Assembly (NCBI GenBank): GCA_030272585.1
Contig: BSYQ01000004.1
Location: 5,828,001-5,892,000, forward strand
Reading direction: 5' to 3'
Source of the DNA: Bryopsis sp. KO-2023
Lineage: Eukaryota > Chlorophyta > Ulvophyceae > Bryopsidales > Bryopsidaceae
DNA: 64,000 nt
Shown here: positions 50,680 to 62,553 of the stretch, in pieces
How positions within the stretch are numbered: position 1 is the first letter of the stretch
Layout of the letters: the number at the start of each line of letters is the position of its first letter
Program-made: the position numbers and the translations under genes
Notes under the pieces: model-generated
Told to the model about the DNA's origin: nothing
The model's database searches: none
What the model saw: only the letters and a program-made list of their open reading frames with translations

Positions 50680-51461
50680 CGTTCTCCACAAGAGAATTTT
50701 GTTGTGTTGAAGGGATGGATTGAAGGGAAGGAATAAAAACAAAAGCCTCCATTTTTCTTCTCGTGTTAACACAGCAAGAGCAACAAGTTGTCGGATGGGT
50801 CCATTCTTTGGTGGTGTTGTGTGTCTACTGGACAGGGTTTGTGTCCGTAACTGAAGAAGCTTCCTGTCCATTGAATTTCACTGGGGGGGGGACTGGGCAA
50901 GCGTGTCAAGGAGCCACATATTTCGTCCCTGCAATCAAGTCGTCTTGCTTGTAAAAGGCCCATCAAATCCCCACTTCCTGGATTAACACGCTTTGAATGA
51001 ATGATTGCCACATCTCACAATCCATTTCCCCTCGTCAGAAAGAAGAACTAGCCACCAGCAGCCAACGATATGAATGAAACCCAAATATGTGGCGCAACAC
51101 AGTCAAACCTAAACTCACAGAATCCTCTTGGCAACCAAAATGTCCTAAGAAAAACCCTTCACCCCCCCTCCAAAAAAGCAACCCAACTCAAGACTGAAAT
51201 CCCCCTCCAAAAAGGGCCAAAACAAACCAGTCTGCGCTAATAACCATGACCCCGTCGCTTTCAATCATCCTGCTTCTTGTTGGTACAACGAAACATTACA
51301 AAGAATACAAGCGAAAAAAAACTGGCCCGTGATCAAGCCCTCTGCAGTTTTCACCCTTGTGCTCAGACACCTCCACTCTAACCCCACATCTTCCCCAGAA
51401 TCTTTCCCCCATGGCAACCCCCTTCTCCTAAACCACCCACCGAACCCTGTTTCGGCTCCCT
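50680..51461. other. Convergent intergenic region
   Basis: Lies between the stop of the plus-strand EF-hand-like gene and the stop of the minus-strand GID8 gene, so it should contain both 3' untranslated regions. No further feature is seen. Confidence 0.5.
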
Positions 51462-53653
51462 TCACGACGACGGTTTTTCCAACGGACAGAGCTCCGCTGT
51501 CACCAGGTCTTCTATGCGAGGAAAGCAGGCTTTTTCATGCAGGCGGTTTTGGGCCCAAATCATCATTTTCAGCAAGTGGGGCAATCGAGGCTCTTCCTCC
51601 TGACACTGGCTGCTGAGAATTGCGGCGTTCAATTCACTGGCGGTTTTCTGGCGTTGGTCCACCTCCATCAAATCTGCAACTGGACTGTTTTTCACGTCTT
51701 CGAATGCCAACAAGGCCACCGTTCGTTCTGACAAGGGAAAATAAACAAAACGAAAAAAAACACACACACACACTACTTACAGAAGAAAACGAGAAGAAGA
51801 AAATGAGAAGCGTAGAAACGATGGAACCTAGTGTTCTATTTTTTTTTTCTAGCCTGACTTTGTGTTTTTCCACACATATTCTCATTCACATCACCACAAC
51901 TTGCAAAATGAAGCTTCTCTTTTAGTCATTGGAATGGAGTTCACTGTTTGAATAGTTCCACAAAAAAATTCAGCAAGATCCAGAATTGACCTTCCCCCCC
52001 CCAAAAAAAAAAAAAAAAAGACAAAAAAAAAGCAAGGAAAGCCCAAATGAAATCACAACCCCACCTTCAAACCTCATCCTCAAAAGAGGGAATGTTTTTT
52101 TTTTGGGGGGGGGGGGGGGGGCTAATCTGTCGCTACATAGACCTCTCATCACTTACCGAGTTCTTTGAGAAAAAGTGGGTTTTCTTCACCATGAGGGGCC
52201 AGATATTCTTGTGCGAATTCCAGCGCCTCCTCAGTTTTCCCTTGTCTGATGAGTTCAATTAGCCGCTGCTGCTGGAGGTGAAAAAACAGCTCGCTCCGCT
52301 CCTCCAAAATCTAAACAAAAAGAAAGGAAACACAATGAAAAAACAGCATTAACACTAAGTCCAAACACAGCCAAAACTCTGGCGAAGATCCTTCGCCTTT
52401 GAAAAAAGCTGCCCCAGAGAGGTAGCCCAATATACATAAACGTGCAATCGAAAAACTAGACAATTATTTTGTTTAGAGGGGTGTTTTCGACATCGAACAC
52501 AGACGCGAGTTTTGCTGGGTTATACAGGGAATTTTTCTGGCAGCTTCCACCCCTATCAATAATACACACGACAGCAAGAATATAGGAGGCTCCTTCACAA
52601 CCAGTGGTGAAAAAAAGAAGTAAAAACTCACTTCAGGGTTCAAGTCATTGACACGCTCGATGGCTTCCTCCACATTTCCTGTGTGTACGGCTCTTCGAAT
52701 TTCCATCCTGTCAGTTATGGATTCGAGATCTATTCCAGGGGTGGTGCCCGATTCTTGGTCAAACACTTGGGCTGCTTTCACATATCCCTTTCGTGCAGCA
52801 CACAAAATTCGGCCAGGTGATTTGCTGCTCAAACCCCTTGATACAAGGACTATGATTCTCACTCTTTCGATTCTTGCTTTTTTTTTTTAAACCCTTCATG
52901 TTTTACTACTGTCATTTTTTTTTGTGTTCAGCCCATCTCACTCAATTTTGGAGTGAGTGTGACTAGGTGAATAAAAGGCATTCAAAACGGAAAGGATTTA
53001 AAATATAAAAAAAACAGTGCTTGTCGACACTGAAGAAATGTTTGGTTGGAAAAAAAAATTCCCATGAACAATGAGGTCACCGTATGTATGAAGTCCTAAC
53101 TATAAATTAAAAAAAAGATTTCTTTCGCTTTCTGTCTTTTGTTTTTTTTCTGCTTTGAGGTGTCCAGAAAACGTTTTAAGCGGTGCCCCCCTATCTAGTA
53201 AAACGGTAATAAAATGAAAGCTGATGTGTGTGTGCGCTGTGCTTTATTTTTGGTTCCAGAAGGGAAAACAAAATCCATATATTTTTCCAGAGAGTATTCG
53301 AGCAATCGATGTGAGGATTCACTTTGGAAACTATGGAAGGGCTTTTCGTATTTTACAATTAAACGAGTATTCAGTAGTGGTTTCTTGCATTTTTGGCCTT
53401 ACCTCTGTGACCAGAAAATTCATGACCAGCCTATTCATGTCTTCTTTTCGGACATGGACTTTGCTCAGCTTCTCCTCCCATTCAGGAAGGTTGATCACTT
53501 TCTTGGGTTCCTGCGTGTTTCAACACCAAAAACTCCAAAAACTCATTTACTCCGCAAGCAAATGTTTCAGAAAGCCCCCCAGTACTGCTTCAAGTGGAGC
53601 CCCCTTCTCCAAGAAAAAAAAAAGATTGAGCAACGAACAGGCACACATACCAT
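51462..53653 (-). CDS. GID8: GID8/TWA1, subunit of the CTLH (GID) E3 ubiquitin ligase
   Basis: Five coding exons on the minus strand: 53653-53651 (only the ATG), 53510-53403, 52787-52632, 52310-52157 and 51727-51462. Phases agree and give 228 residues, the same length as the human protein. The order of domains is as in the family: a LisH motif ([19 protein letters not shown]), a CTLH motif ([24 protein letters not shown], then [18 protein letters not shown]), and a CRA domain ([23 protein letters not shown]). In the GID/CTLH ligase this scaffold subunit links the other LisH-CTLH subunits and is known in yeast for degrading gluconeogenic enzymes. Placing the start ATG alone in its exon is the least certain point: the upstream frame stays open a little further but holds no other ATG. 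Confidence 0.95.
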
Positions 53654-54487
53654 CTCTAATATAGGAAGGCCTGAGAAATCTACTTTAGTTTGGGGTGCAG
53701 GTGCTGGAGTTTCTTCGAAATGATCGAAGTTTCACGTTTGGATCCCCCACTTCGAGGAAGAACGACTTCCCAGGAAAAAACAAATCCCAGGAAGCGCCAA
53801 CGAGCCCTTGACGTGTTAGGCAATTGAGCAGGAAGAAAGAAACCCCTCCTCCCCAAACGACCGCGTTTTCTTTAACTGTTTCGCAGCTTCCTAAAAGTTT
53901 CCTGAGCGAGCCCAGAAAACAAATCGATATTTCACCTCTTGTCGACGCATGACTGGCGCGAGAAGCGCTCCACGATAATCCGATACAGCCAGTTCGATCG
54001 ATTTCCTCTGCGTCCTTTGGAGTGTGACGATTGTGCTGCGTGTGAGACGTCACACCGGAAACTGCTGGTCGAAAAATGGAATGCGCTGAAACCGAATTCT
54101 ATCCAATGGAACGCAGAACAGCGTCTATCAAATTCGATGTTCGTTTTCCTTCACAAATTCAACATTTTCCCATTTATTGTGTCAGGGACATTTTGACTTC
54201 AAAAATTTTTGGGGCCACAAAAGGGCAAAACCGTTTTTCCATTTCGGGGGCCACAACAAAAAAAACAGGGCAGCAAATTTTGGGCCACTTTGACCCAGCC
54301 AAATTAAAAAAAAAAAAAAAACTGTACAGTACTGACTCAGGGCCGACGGACGCTTGTCAGAATGAGGTGAATCAATCCGAATCAAGGGAACGAAGCGCCA
54401 GTTTCCTTCGCTTGGGATGAAAACTGCATGTCTGACAAAGCCGACCGACGCCATCAGCGATCTGGATACGGAGGCTTGTTGTTTTAG
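53654..54487. other. Divergent promoter region between GID8 and the lumenal-protein gene
   Basis: Two genes point away from each other here. A T/A homopolymer-rich stretch near 54240-54320 and several short frames are present; none is convincing. A shared or bidirectional promoter is possible, but no motif was identified. Confidence 0.4.
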
Positions 54488-56587
54488 ATGGCATCCAAGC
54501 TGTCAGGGCGGGTGAACGCCAAGAGACGGTGCGTATCGAAAAAAGCAATCGTCCCGAAGCATTCCAAATCCATTCCCGTATCGAATACAATGGCGATGGC
54601 GTCGTTCGCGTTGGGCAGTCGGGCTGGTGTCAGGCCCATGACTGGAGGGAGGTCTAGAACTACCCGCTCTGTGTCTTGCGCTGCTCATCGCGAGGATAGG
54701 CAACTCACTGGGGTTGAGAAATTTGGAGTCGCCGCGTCAGCGATCGCACTTTCAGGGATGATAGCGACACCCGCTTTCGCGGTCGACGAAGTACGGTACC
54801 TGGATCCCTGGCAAATTTAGTGTGGTTCGGTATCCTCTGTACCATTCGGTTGAGATCGCCAAACTGTCACGGAGCAACAAAAGACAAGGCGGAAACTGAT
54901 CGCGATCTCAACCCTGGCTTCGTTCATAGGCCGTCTTGGCTGAGAAGGGTAGGACGTTCGCTGAGGCCACCGCCCAGGTTCTGCGCACCGTCAATGGGAA
55001 GGAGTTCAAAAACACTCTCAAATCCGCTGTGGATGTCGCTCTTTCTGTCGACCCCACCGCGGCTTTGGACGTCATAGACGCCGCTTTGGAGACGTTGGAA
55101 ACGGCGGACGTCAAAGCCTTGACGGACGCCGTGTTTGCCGCGGAGCATGCGACGACCGTTGCTTCCGAGGAGGGGATCTTGATTCCACCCGACACTGAGA
55201 TCGACGCCGTCGTGGACGCTCTCGCGAAGGTACAGGGGTGAAAAGATCGACGGCGCAGTTTTCATCTCGCGACGACTTTTGATTGAGGACGATCTGTTCG
55301 CGCGTCGTCAGTGATGCTGATAAATTCTTGATCAATGTTTTTTGCGAAATGTTGTTCGCTATGTCAGACATGGTGACCTACGAAGTTCTGTTTGGGGTCC
55401 CTGAGAATTCTGTGTGTTTCTGAAACTGAACAACCGTCCTCATATTCCATTGATGCTAAAAACTGATGTTGAAAATCACTGTTGACCAGTTGTACAACTC
55501 TCGTGACCAAAAAGTGGCCAATAAGAGAGTATTTTTTTATCCCAAATTTTTAGGCAACCACTTTCTGACACGCCTTGAAATTTTAACTGTAGTATGGTAA
55601 AAACATTGCACAGCCACCATCAAAGTTTCGTTTCGATTGCCTGCGTAAATTGTGAGTAATCGACGAATCGTGACTTAATTCAGGCGGAAAATCGTCTGAA
55701 TCGTCGATTTTTCGCCTGTAATTCGTGTCTGTTGCCGCCGTTCTGGATATTTTTTTTGGGATTTTTGAAGTGCGCCAATTTATTTGAAAGAACCACGACC
55801 CCGTGGGCATATTTTTGAGTGAAATTAGATTTAGGAAGTGAATGAAAAATGAGGCTAGATTTGGAACCCCCACAGCAAAAGAGGCGAAAAATCTAGGCCC
55901 CTAACAAACACACACCAAACAATCCAAAAATCATAAAAATTTGAAGACGTGTTGGAAAACACTTGAAAAAATTGCTGCCAAATTTTCAAATCGAAAGACA
56001 TCGATCCAGGTCCTCTTTTGATGCAATGACTAGAACAATGATTTTGCGTGTCCGAAATCAGGCGATTTTGGTCACGAGAGTTGTACAACTGGTCTGTTCA
56101 ATATCGGACCATCCTGACCTTGGAGGCAGTCTATAATTCCGATTGTTTTTATGGGAGATGGTTTTGCATCCAGCAAATGTCTGAGACTTAACCGGGAAAA
56201 AATAGAAAAAAAACTTTCGTCCAAAAATAATCTGAGCAAGGCTTCCTCTATTGCTCATTTCTTTTAGAGAAAAGCATGTGACCAGAATTCCATGGGGGAT
56301 CTTAGTTCAGCTTTCTCAAATTCTGATAGCGCTCCTCACCATCGACATGGATTTTTCAATCGCATGAATGTGCTTTCTTTCCTGCTTTGCAGGTTGGAGC
56401 AAGCTGCGATTCTGGAAAATTGGCTGGCTTTTCTGGGAAAGCCACGAGCGCTGCCCTTTCAGCAGACAAGGGTAAACTCGCTGGTCTGACTTTTCAAGGA
56501 GCCAAGCTGGGTCTCTCTGCAGACAAAGCTGCCATCGCCAAAGCCACCGCCGCTGCTGGGGACCTCGTCCTCGCACTGGGAAACTGA
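54488..56587 (+). CDS. Putative thylakoid-lumen protein, Ala-rich, family unknown
   Basis: Exons 54488-54790, 54930-55229 and 56393-56587 are in phase and give 265 residues from the first ATG, or 229 from the ATG at 54596 (MASFALGSRAG). The latter looks more like a transit-peptide start, with a Phe near the N-terminus and Arg/Ser-rich sequence after it. The stretch FGVAASAIALSGMIATPAFA ends in an A-F-A site before VDE, the layout of a lumen-targeting signal, so the mature protein should be about 165 residues in the thylakoid lumen. It is mostly predicted helix (TFAEATAQVLRTV, ALDVIDAALETLETADV). The last exon contains a duplicated motif (DSGKLAGFSG...SADK and DKGKLAGLTF...SADK). No known family is recognised. 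Intron 2 is 1163 nt long because it contains a 611-bp transposable element. Confidence 0.8.
55484..56094 (-). mobile_element. 611-bp terminal-inverted-repeat element, copy B
   Basis: Reverse-oriented copy of the element at 46581-47190, with the same terminal inverted repeats and the same TGTT on both flanks (55480-55483, 56095-56098). It lies wholly inside intron 2 of the lumenal-protein gene, so it leaves the spliced message unchanged. The two copies are very similar but not identical. Confidence 0.92.
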
Positions 56588-58620
56588 TTGTCGATTATTA
56601 CTAGACAGGTCTCCGTATTTGCCTGGAGCGGCTTAATATGTTTTGTTGAACCATGCTGTGTTCTTTAGTATCATAAATTTTGAGACTGCAATTTTGAATT
56701 GGTCGGAGAGTTTTGTGATATTTTTGAAGAGATCTTGTTTTACATTGATCTTTCTGTCTTTTTTTTTGGCTTTTTTTAGGAGGGAGGAGGGGGGGGGGGG
56801 GGGGGGCGGGGGTTGTACAATGCTTTCGTTTGTCTTTCGTTGTTGACCTACTTTTGTTGTAAAAACTGTATTGTTCTTTTCTCAACATGGTGGCTTTATC
56901 AGCGCTCCGCACCATGTTTAAAACTGAAGAACGTGGTGGAAGACAGAGTCAATATAAACATAACAGAATCATACGCGACGACGCCACCAAGTCAAAATTG
57001 TGGCGAGAACAAGCCAGAACGCTTCCACTACAAATTTCCAGAGTCCCAATCATCACTGCCCAACACTGACGTTGAGGTCCCTCTCGCTAAAGATACTGCG
57101 CAGAAAACGGGGGCGTGCGAGCTCCTCCGCGTGCACCCTGGGTGTCAGAAAGAAAACGCACAGCTGTATATTCTGGTGAAGCGCCGTATGTTTGCATCTG
57201 AGAAATGTTGGGTTCGGCTGTCGCTCAGTGCGCATCTACGATCGGCAAGACTTGCGCGCGCCGCTCCCGCAGCACCAGTTCCAGTTCGATCGATCCTCTT
57301 CCCAATTGTTTCGCGCGCTTCTTTCGAATCATGACATTGGCTTGTCGAGACTGCCGCTGGCAGAATGTGTATCCCCAAACCGCTGAAAACTGTCAGCCAC
57401 ATGTGCAGTACACTGTACTGTCACTGGACAGGTGCATGGAATACTACGGGTTTTTGAGACTGCACTGGGCCAGCAACTGAAACAATTCTTGCGCCGCGAA
57501 TTCGCTCGTTGGCGATCTGAACGATGCCGGAGCTGAGAAAGCAGCTCCTGAAGGGTAGACTGGGGGCGGGGAGCTCCCAGGAGGAGCTCATTCCTCGAGC
57601 CGCTGTGAAGCGTGGCACAGAAAGGTGCAAGGCCACACTTTTTCTTTTCGTGTTTGATTTGCGTATGGTTGGCAAGTAGCCCGGTTGGAGAAAGTCAACG
57701 AAAGGTCAATCGATCATGGAAACGATGAGATAGTGGAAAAGAGCGCCAGCTATGGAACAAATTCCTCGTGTTGCTTGCGTCAACGCTTTTGGTGATCCTG
57801 GGACAAGGTTTTTCGCACGTGGTCCATGAAACCGTTTCACAAGGGGAAGGGCCCCGCCGCCAGCAACAGTCGTGCTGACTGTCAACAGTTGACTCTAACT
57901 GTGCAACAGTTAGAGTTCAGTGTTGGATTCGGTTTCACCCTTTCGTATCGACGCCGCGTGTCGTGTGCAAATCTACACGGTCGCAGATAGCATTGAGTCT
58001 TTTGCTCGATTGGGGACTTGATTGTTCATCTGTTTGGAACTATCCCCATCCAGGCACCCACAGAACACACAACTCCTGATAATCTAGAACAGTACCTCAT
58101 TGCAATGCAAAGAAACCCTCAAAACCATTCTCCCCAACCAACGTTTTTAGGGTTCAGCGTGCTCCATCTCAGAAACCGTGTGAACACCCACACAGTTTCA
58201 AGTTTTGATTAACTCTTAAAATGGAGATGTTGGAATAACCATTTCATGTTGTTTGAATGGTCCATGAAATAAACATGAAATTTCATGTGTGTGTTTTTTT
58301 TTTCTGTAGCTATGCCGCCCCGAATGAAATCTCGATACAGATAGAATCTGGAGGGAAAGGTATCCATTTCGGAAAAACATCCATACAGTCTCAGATAAAA
58401 GTCTTTGTGATATTCTGTGAGGGGGAGTTTTCAATACTTCCCAATCTCAAAAAACCACCACCACAAAGCAAACAATTAATATTTTTGTATTGTGGAACAG
58501 AATTACACTGGACTTACAACCTCTCGGTAAAAATACCGCATCCAAAGTTCATTTACGGGTCGGCTGGAAAACGCCTTGAACAATTAATTTGTGCAACAAT
58601 TTATTGCTCCATCCCAAGCG
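56588..58620. other. Gap between lumenal-protein and membrane-protein genes
   Basis: Includes a poly-G/T tract near 56760-56810 that may be a sequencing or assembly weak spot. A 173-residue plus frame (56813-57334) spans it but lacks domain character. Apart from the small frame at 57524, nothing is assigned. Confidence 0.35.
57524..57679 (+). CDS. Possible small protein or first exon (51 codons)
   Basis: ATG-initiated frame beginning MPELRKQLLKGRLGAGSSQEE, basic and helical at the start, becoming hydrophobic at the end (ATLFLFVFDL). It could be a short protein, or a 5' exon of the membrane-protein gene downstream, but no splice link was established. Confidence 0.2.
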   Translation: MPELRKQLLKGRLGAGSSQEELIPRAAVKRGTERCKATLFLFVFDLRMVGK

Positions 58621-58625
58621 CTTGT

Positions 58626-58731
58626 CAGATTGAAACGTCCCAGGTTCAAGACCAGACGAAGACGCCGCCGAAGCGTTATCCCCCATTCAGAGAGCGGCAA
58701 GCAGCCCAGTAATTCTTCAAGGGAACAAGGT
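58626..58731 (+). other. Possible 5' exon of the membrane-protein gene
   Basis: After an acceptor-like TTGTCAG the frame reads LKRPRFKTRRRRRRSVIPHS and runs to SSREQ before a GTATTG donor. It is highly basic, suiting a cytosolic N-terminal tail. The link to the exon at 58929 was not resolved. A second small block at 58800-58828 could lie between them. Confidence 0.3.
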
Positions 58732-58928
58732 ATTGTGGTCGAATCAAACGGTGGCCATGTTCCAACAGTGTTGTTCTCCAAACATCATACCCTTCGGTGC
58801 AGAGAGTGCCAGTTGGCTTTTGGAAAAGGTTCGAGAATTGTGTGTACGGTGTAGTTTCAACCGGACCCTGAGAAACCAAGCTTCAGCTCCGTTATCGCCG
58901 CCGCGACAAAAAAGTGCGACGAAATACT

Positions 58929-61900
58929 ATGGCTTGTGCTCAAAAAGGGTCACCTTTTTTTTTACCTTCCTCACAAAAGAACAACTCTTATTGGTGTTTG
59001 CTTGACAACAGGAACGTGGTGAAGAAGAAGTTCGATGGAGTTCGACTGGTGGTCGTCCGTGGCTACCGAAACGAGGCCACGAACAAACTTTACTCCTACA
59101 ACGAGGGGCGGAGGTTGATCATTTCTGACAAGAATGCTTCCAGAACGGAGATCAAGTACGCTGCCAAGCAAGAACACGTCATAGCTATGTTGCGACGATT
59201 ATTTATTGGAAAAAAGGATTTTTGCTTCGTTTCAGAGATCTTGTTCGGCTCACAATGAAGCACCGCATCATAGATATTATGAAGCTCAAGAGGAGGGTGG
59301 CGCATCCCCTTCGCGATACATCTGCGCTGCAAAACATGGATGAACTCATCGTTATATCGGACCCACCAGAAAGGTGAATACGGTCACGCTCGAAGCTCCA
59401 GCACTGCTGTTATACCATTGTATATACAGGATAAGAGAAGATTTCGGATTTTTCTAATCACATCGAAATGCTTTATCACAGGCACACATTTTGTATGAAG
59501 TGGAACTGGGTGAAGGCTCTGAATATAGGCTACCCAGACCACAGCCCAATTTCGGAAGATGTGTCTGAAGGTTTCGAGCAGGACTTGATGCAGAAATCTG
59601 GTTCAAACTTGGCCGTCGTCGTTCGAACTCTTAACAAGTCAAAGCCTGTTGTAGAGGAAGGGAATGTGGTGAGTTATGCAACTTTTAGGGCGCCTAAGAA
59701 CATTTCCGTTCCATTTTCATTCCCCATCACTTCTCCTTCAGAGTTGAGTCTGTTTATTTTAAATTGCCAGAAGATGTCAACTGACGATTTCCCTCGACAC
59801 GGGGCTTAGGAGTTGAGGCGGCGCAGCAGAGGGGCTGAATTGGAACGAAGAAACTCCTTGAAAACGCATAATAATAGTGGGTGGCAAGTACTTCGAGAAA
59901 AGCTTCAGCAGCGGCCATTCTTCGTCTACCCCTGGAGCCAGTCACTGGCAGTAGACATCAAAATATTGACTTGGATGGTTATGTTTCCCCTGGTAATTGG
60001 ACTTCCGGTTGCACTGATGCCTTTTGACCCGTCCCTGGACACACCAGCAAATGAACACACCTATCTCCTTTATGTGGGAATGCCCATCCTTGGAGCTGTT
60101 ACAGGTGGGTTCCCGACTCGCGACAAACATTGTTGAAATGTTGGGAATCATGGTGCTTTTTCAAACACACATAATACCTAAACCAGGCCTGATTGTGCTT
60201 TTGTCCGTGATACGCAGGGCTGTTCATAAACGCATGGATTGGTTTCTACTTTTACATTCACATGAGCATTCTGAGCTACGTCATTGCGGCGGCGGTGATG
60301 CCTGGAGTGGCCATGCTGCTCTACTCCTCGTTGAACATGTTGTACTTTCCTTTTTATAACACTCCTGTTACGGCGATGCTCCTTGGGACGGCTGTGGTGA
60401 GTCTTTGGCGGCTGGCGGCTTCTGTGTGTTTAATCTGTGTTTGTTTGGGTGGTGTCAAGTTTCTGCTAGCAGTGAATCGTGCCTCACGATCAGACATGAT
60501 TCTGTTGGATTTCATTCCCTCAGCTCATGATTTGATCTCTTTATCAGGTCTACATCTTGTGTTACCCCCATCTACCATTGAGAATGAAAGAGAAGAAAGT
60601 CGTGAGGAAAGACCTCACCAATTCGCTCGTCATCATGAATTTCCTGGTAAGCCAGCTGCAGCATTGACCCATTTGAGTCTCAGCGGAAAAAGAGAGTACC
60701 ACAATCTGGAGCTCTGATAACTGACAAAATCATCGCGCTGGGATTGCCAACACCTTTGAGAAATGTTCTGCTGCATACTCGTCCACAGTCCCACTTAATC
60801 AATCATTGATTACATTGTCTGAGCAGCCACTCTTTTTCCCAACTGTTTCACATGAGTACATGCACAATAGCCCATGTTTTAATCATGAAAACAGAAGTTT
60901 TTATTCTATGCCGCAGATCCTGGTATTTATTGTTAACCGACTTCTCGTGACGAACTTCGGTCAAAGAGATGCAGCATCCCTCATAGTCCTGTCCATCATG
61001 TACCCAGTCCTTGTGACTAGAAGTACAGAGGATTGCTCGAGGCTTGCAGAAGCATTTAACAGGAAAACCGTCCCCGTGGTTGAAGCCTTCTTCACATTCG
61101 TATCGTCCGTTTTCCAAGTACGTCCTGGTGCTTTTGGATTTCTTGCAAATCATAGCCGGGAAGACAGTGACATTATTTTGGGCTGTATGTGCAGATGATT
61201 GTGTTCCTGGGTATCCACGCTCGAGTGAACCCATTGCTGATCTTCTTCTTGATCAACGCTACCGATTTCACCTGCTTGATCCTGGCGGGACCCTTGATCG
61301 CCTTTTTGAAAAAGAAGAACAGAAAACTGATGAAGAAGCACGTTGAAGATGAGGACTTCTCTCACAGCTTCGACAGCTTTATCAAGTGGCTGAAGGTAAG
61401 CTGAACGGCTAAAGTTTGTCGGGACGCATTGAATCTAGGTCAAAGCTCCAATAGAAACATTACATCTGGGGTGCTCAATCCTGCCAGAAGTTTAGCCAAT
61501 TTTCCACTCTGAAGCTGACTTGAGACCTGCTTGTCTTCCCAATCACAGGATCCTCTGAAACTGAAGCCTCTATTGGTGAAATGCTATTGCGAAATATCCG
61601 CGAAACTCAGCTTCATCGTCATATCTATGGTTATTCGATTTGGACCAACGAAAGACACAGTTACATACCCTTTTATTCACGAGATTGACGACGATATCTT
61701 CTGGGAAGCAATTTACTTCACCATAACGGAGCTGTTCATGTTTGTTTTCCTTCAATACTCCATCGAGTACTACCTCCGCAAGACAAACTGCCAATACATG
61801 CTCTAGTAAGTCACCATAAAGAAAAACACCTGAGGACATTGTTTTGTGGAGAGCTCTTACTTTCACACAAAATTTTGTTACAGTGCACATCTTTTGCAAA

Positions 61901-62553
61901 TAAAAAACTGGAACCAAATTTTATTCCAAAGTAACGGGTTTGTGTGTGCTTTTGCATCTGACAGCAAGGAGAAGAGAAACATGCACAACATTAGAACGAT
62001 CATCGGCTGCACAAACGGCTTCATCACGGTGAGCACATCTGTATATTATATATTGGGGATATTGGGGATATTGGGTTGTAAGGTGGGGAAGGGAGGAAAA
62101 ACACGTGATACTGTCGCGACTGGGTTCAGTGTCGCCAAAAACGAATCAAAATCAAGTCAGTTTCCTTGCGTTGTGAAGGAGACTCACAACGAACCCTTGA
62201 AAAACCGTGTGATAACTATGTAACTATAAAAATAACCCAGAACCAAAAACTACTTATATATATATATATATATATATATATAACCAAACCAACCAAACCA
62301 AAGTATAAATTGTTGCACTGCAATACCACGGCACAGGATATTCCTTGTGACAAGATGAATAGATCTATTCATCTAGATGGGTGTATTGATCGCGTTGAAA
62401 CTGGACCTTTTTTGTTTTCTGTTGACACTGAAGAGGCACTATCGAGGGCGTCAAAGCCCTGCCAATTTCGGGGAAGTAATGAAGTAATGTGTTTGATGCG
62501 TTTCGCAGGTGCTCCTCTTGCTCCAGCAAACACCTGCCTCTGGAGCAGGGTAG
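58929..62553 (+). CDS. Multi-pass membrane protein of unknown family
   Basis: Eleven exons join in phase: 58929-59155, 59236-59373, 59482-59668, 59810-60104, 60218-60396, 60548-60646, 60917-61117, 61195-61395, 61549-61805, 61965-62028 and 62509-62553, giving 630 residues from the ATG at 58929. That ATG may not be the true start. The first ~250 residues are soluble (contains RGYRNEATNKLYSYNEG and MKHRIIDIMKLKRRVAHPL). About eight to ten membrane segments follow, for example WMVMFPLVIGLPVALM, LSYVIAAAVMPGVAMLL, AASLIVLSIMYPVLV, VNPLLIFFLINATDFTCLIL and AIYFTITELFMFVFLQY. A charged loop (KKKNRKLMKKHVEDEDF) lies between later segments. The donor of the first exon and the first ATG are the weakest points. 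I do not recognise a transporter or receptor signature. Confidence 0.78.
62256..62284. repeat. TA microsatellite in the last intron of the membrane-protein gene
   Basis: A run of about 14 TA units followed by repeats of ACCAAACCA. Confidence 0.9.

Noticed and set aside
56813..57334. 173-codon plus frame
   Set aside because: Starts inside a poly-G region, has no domain character and no supporting splice sites.
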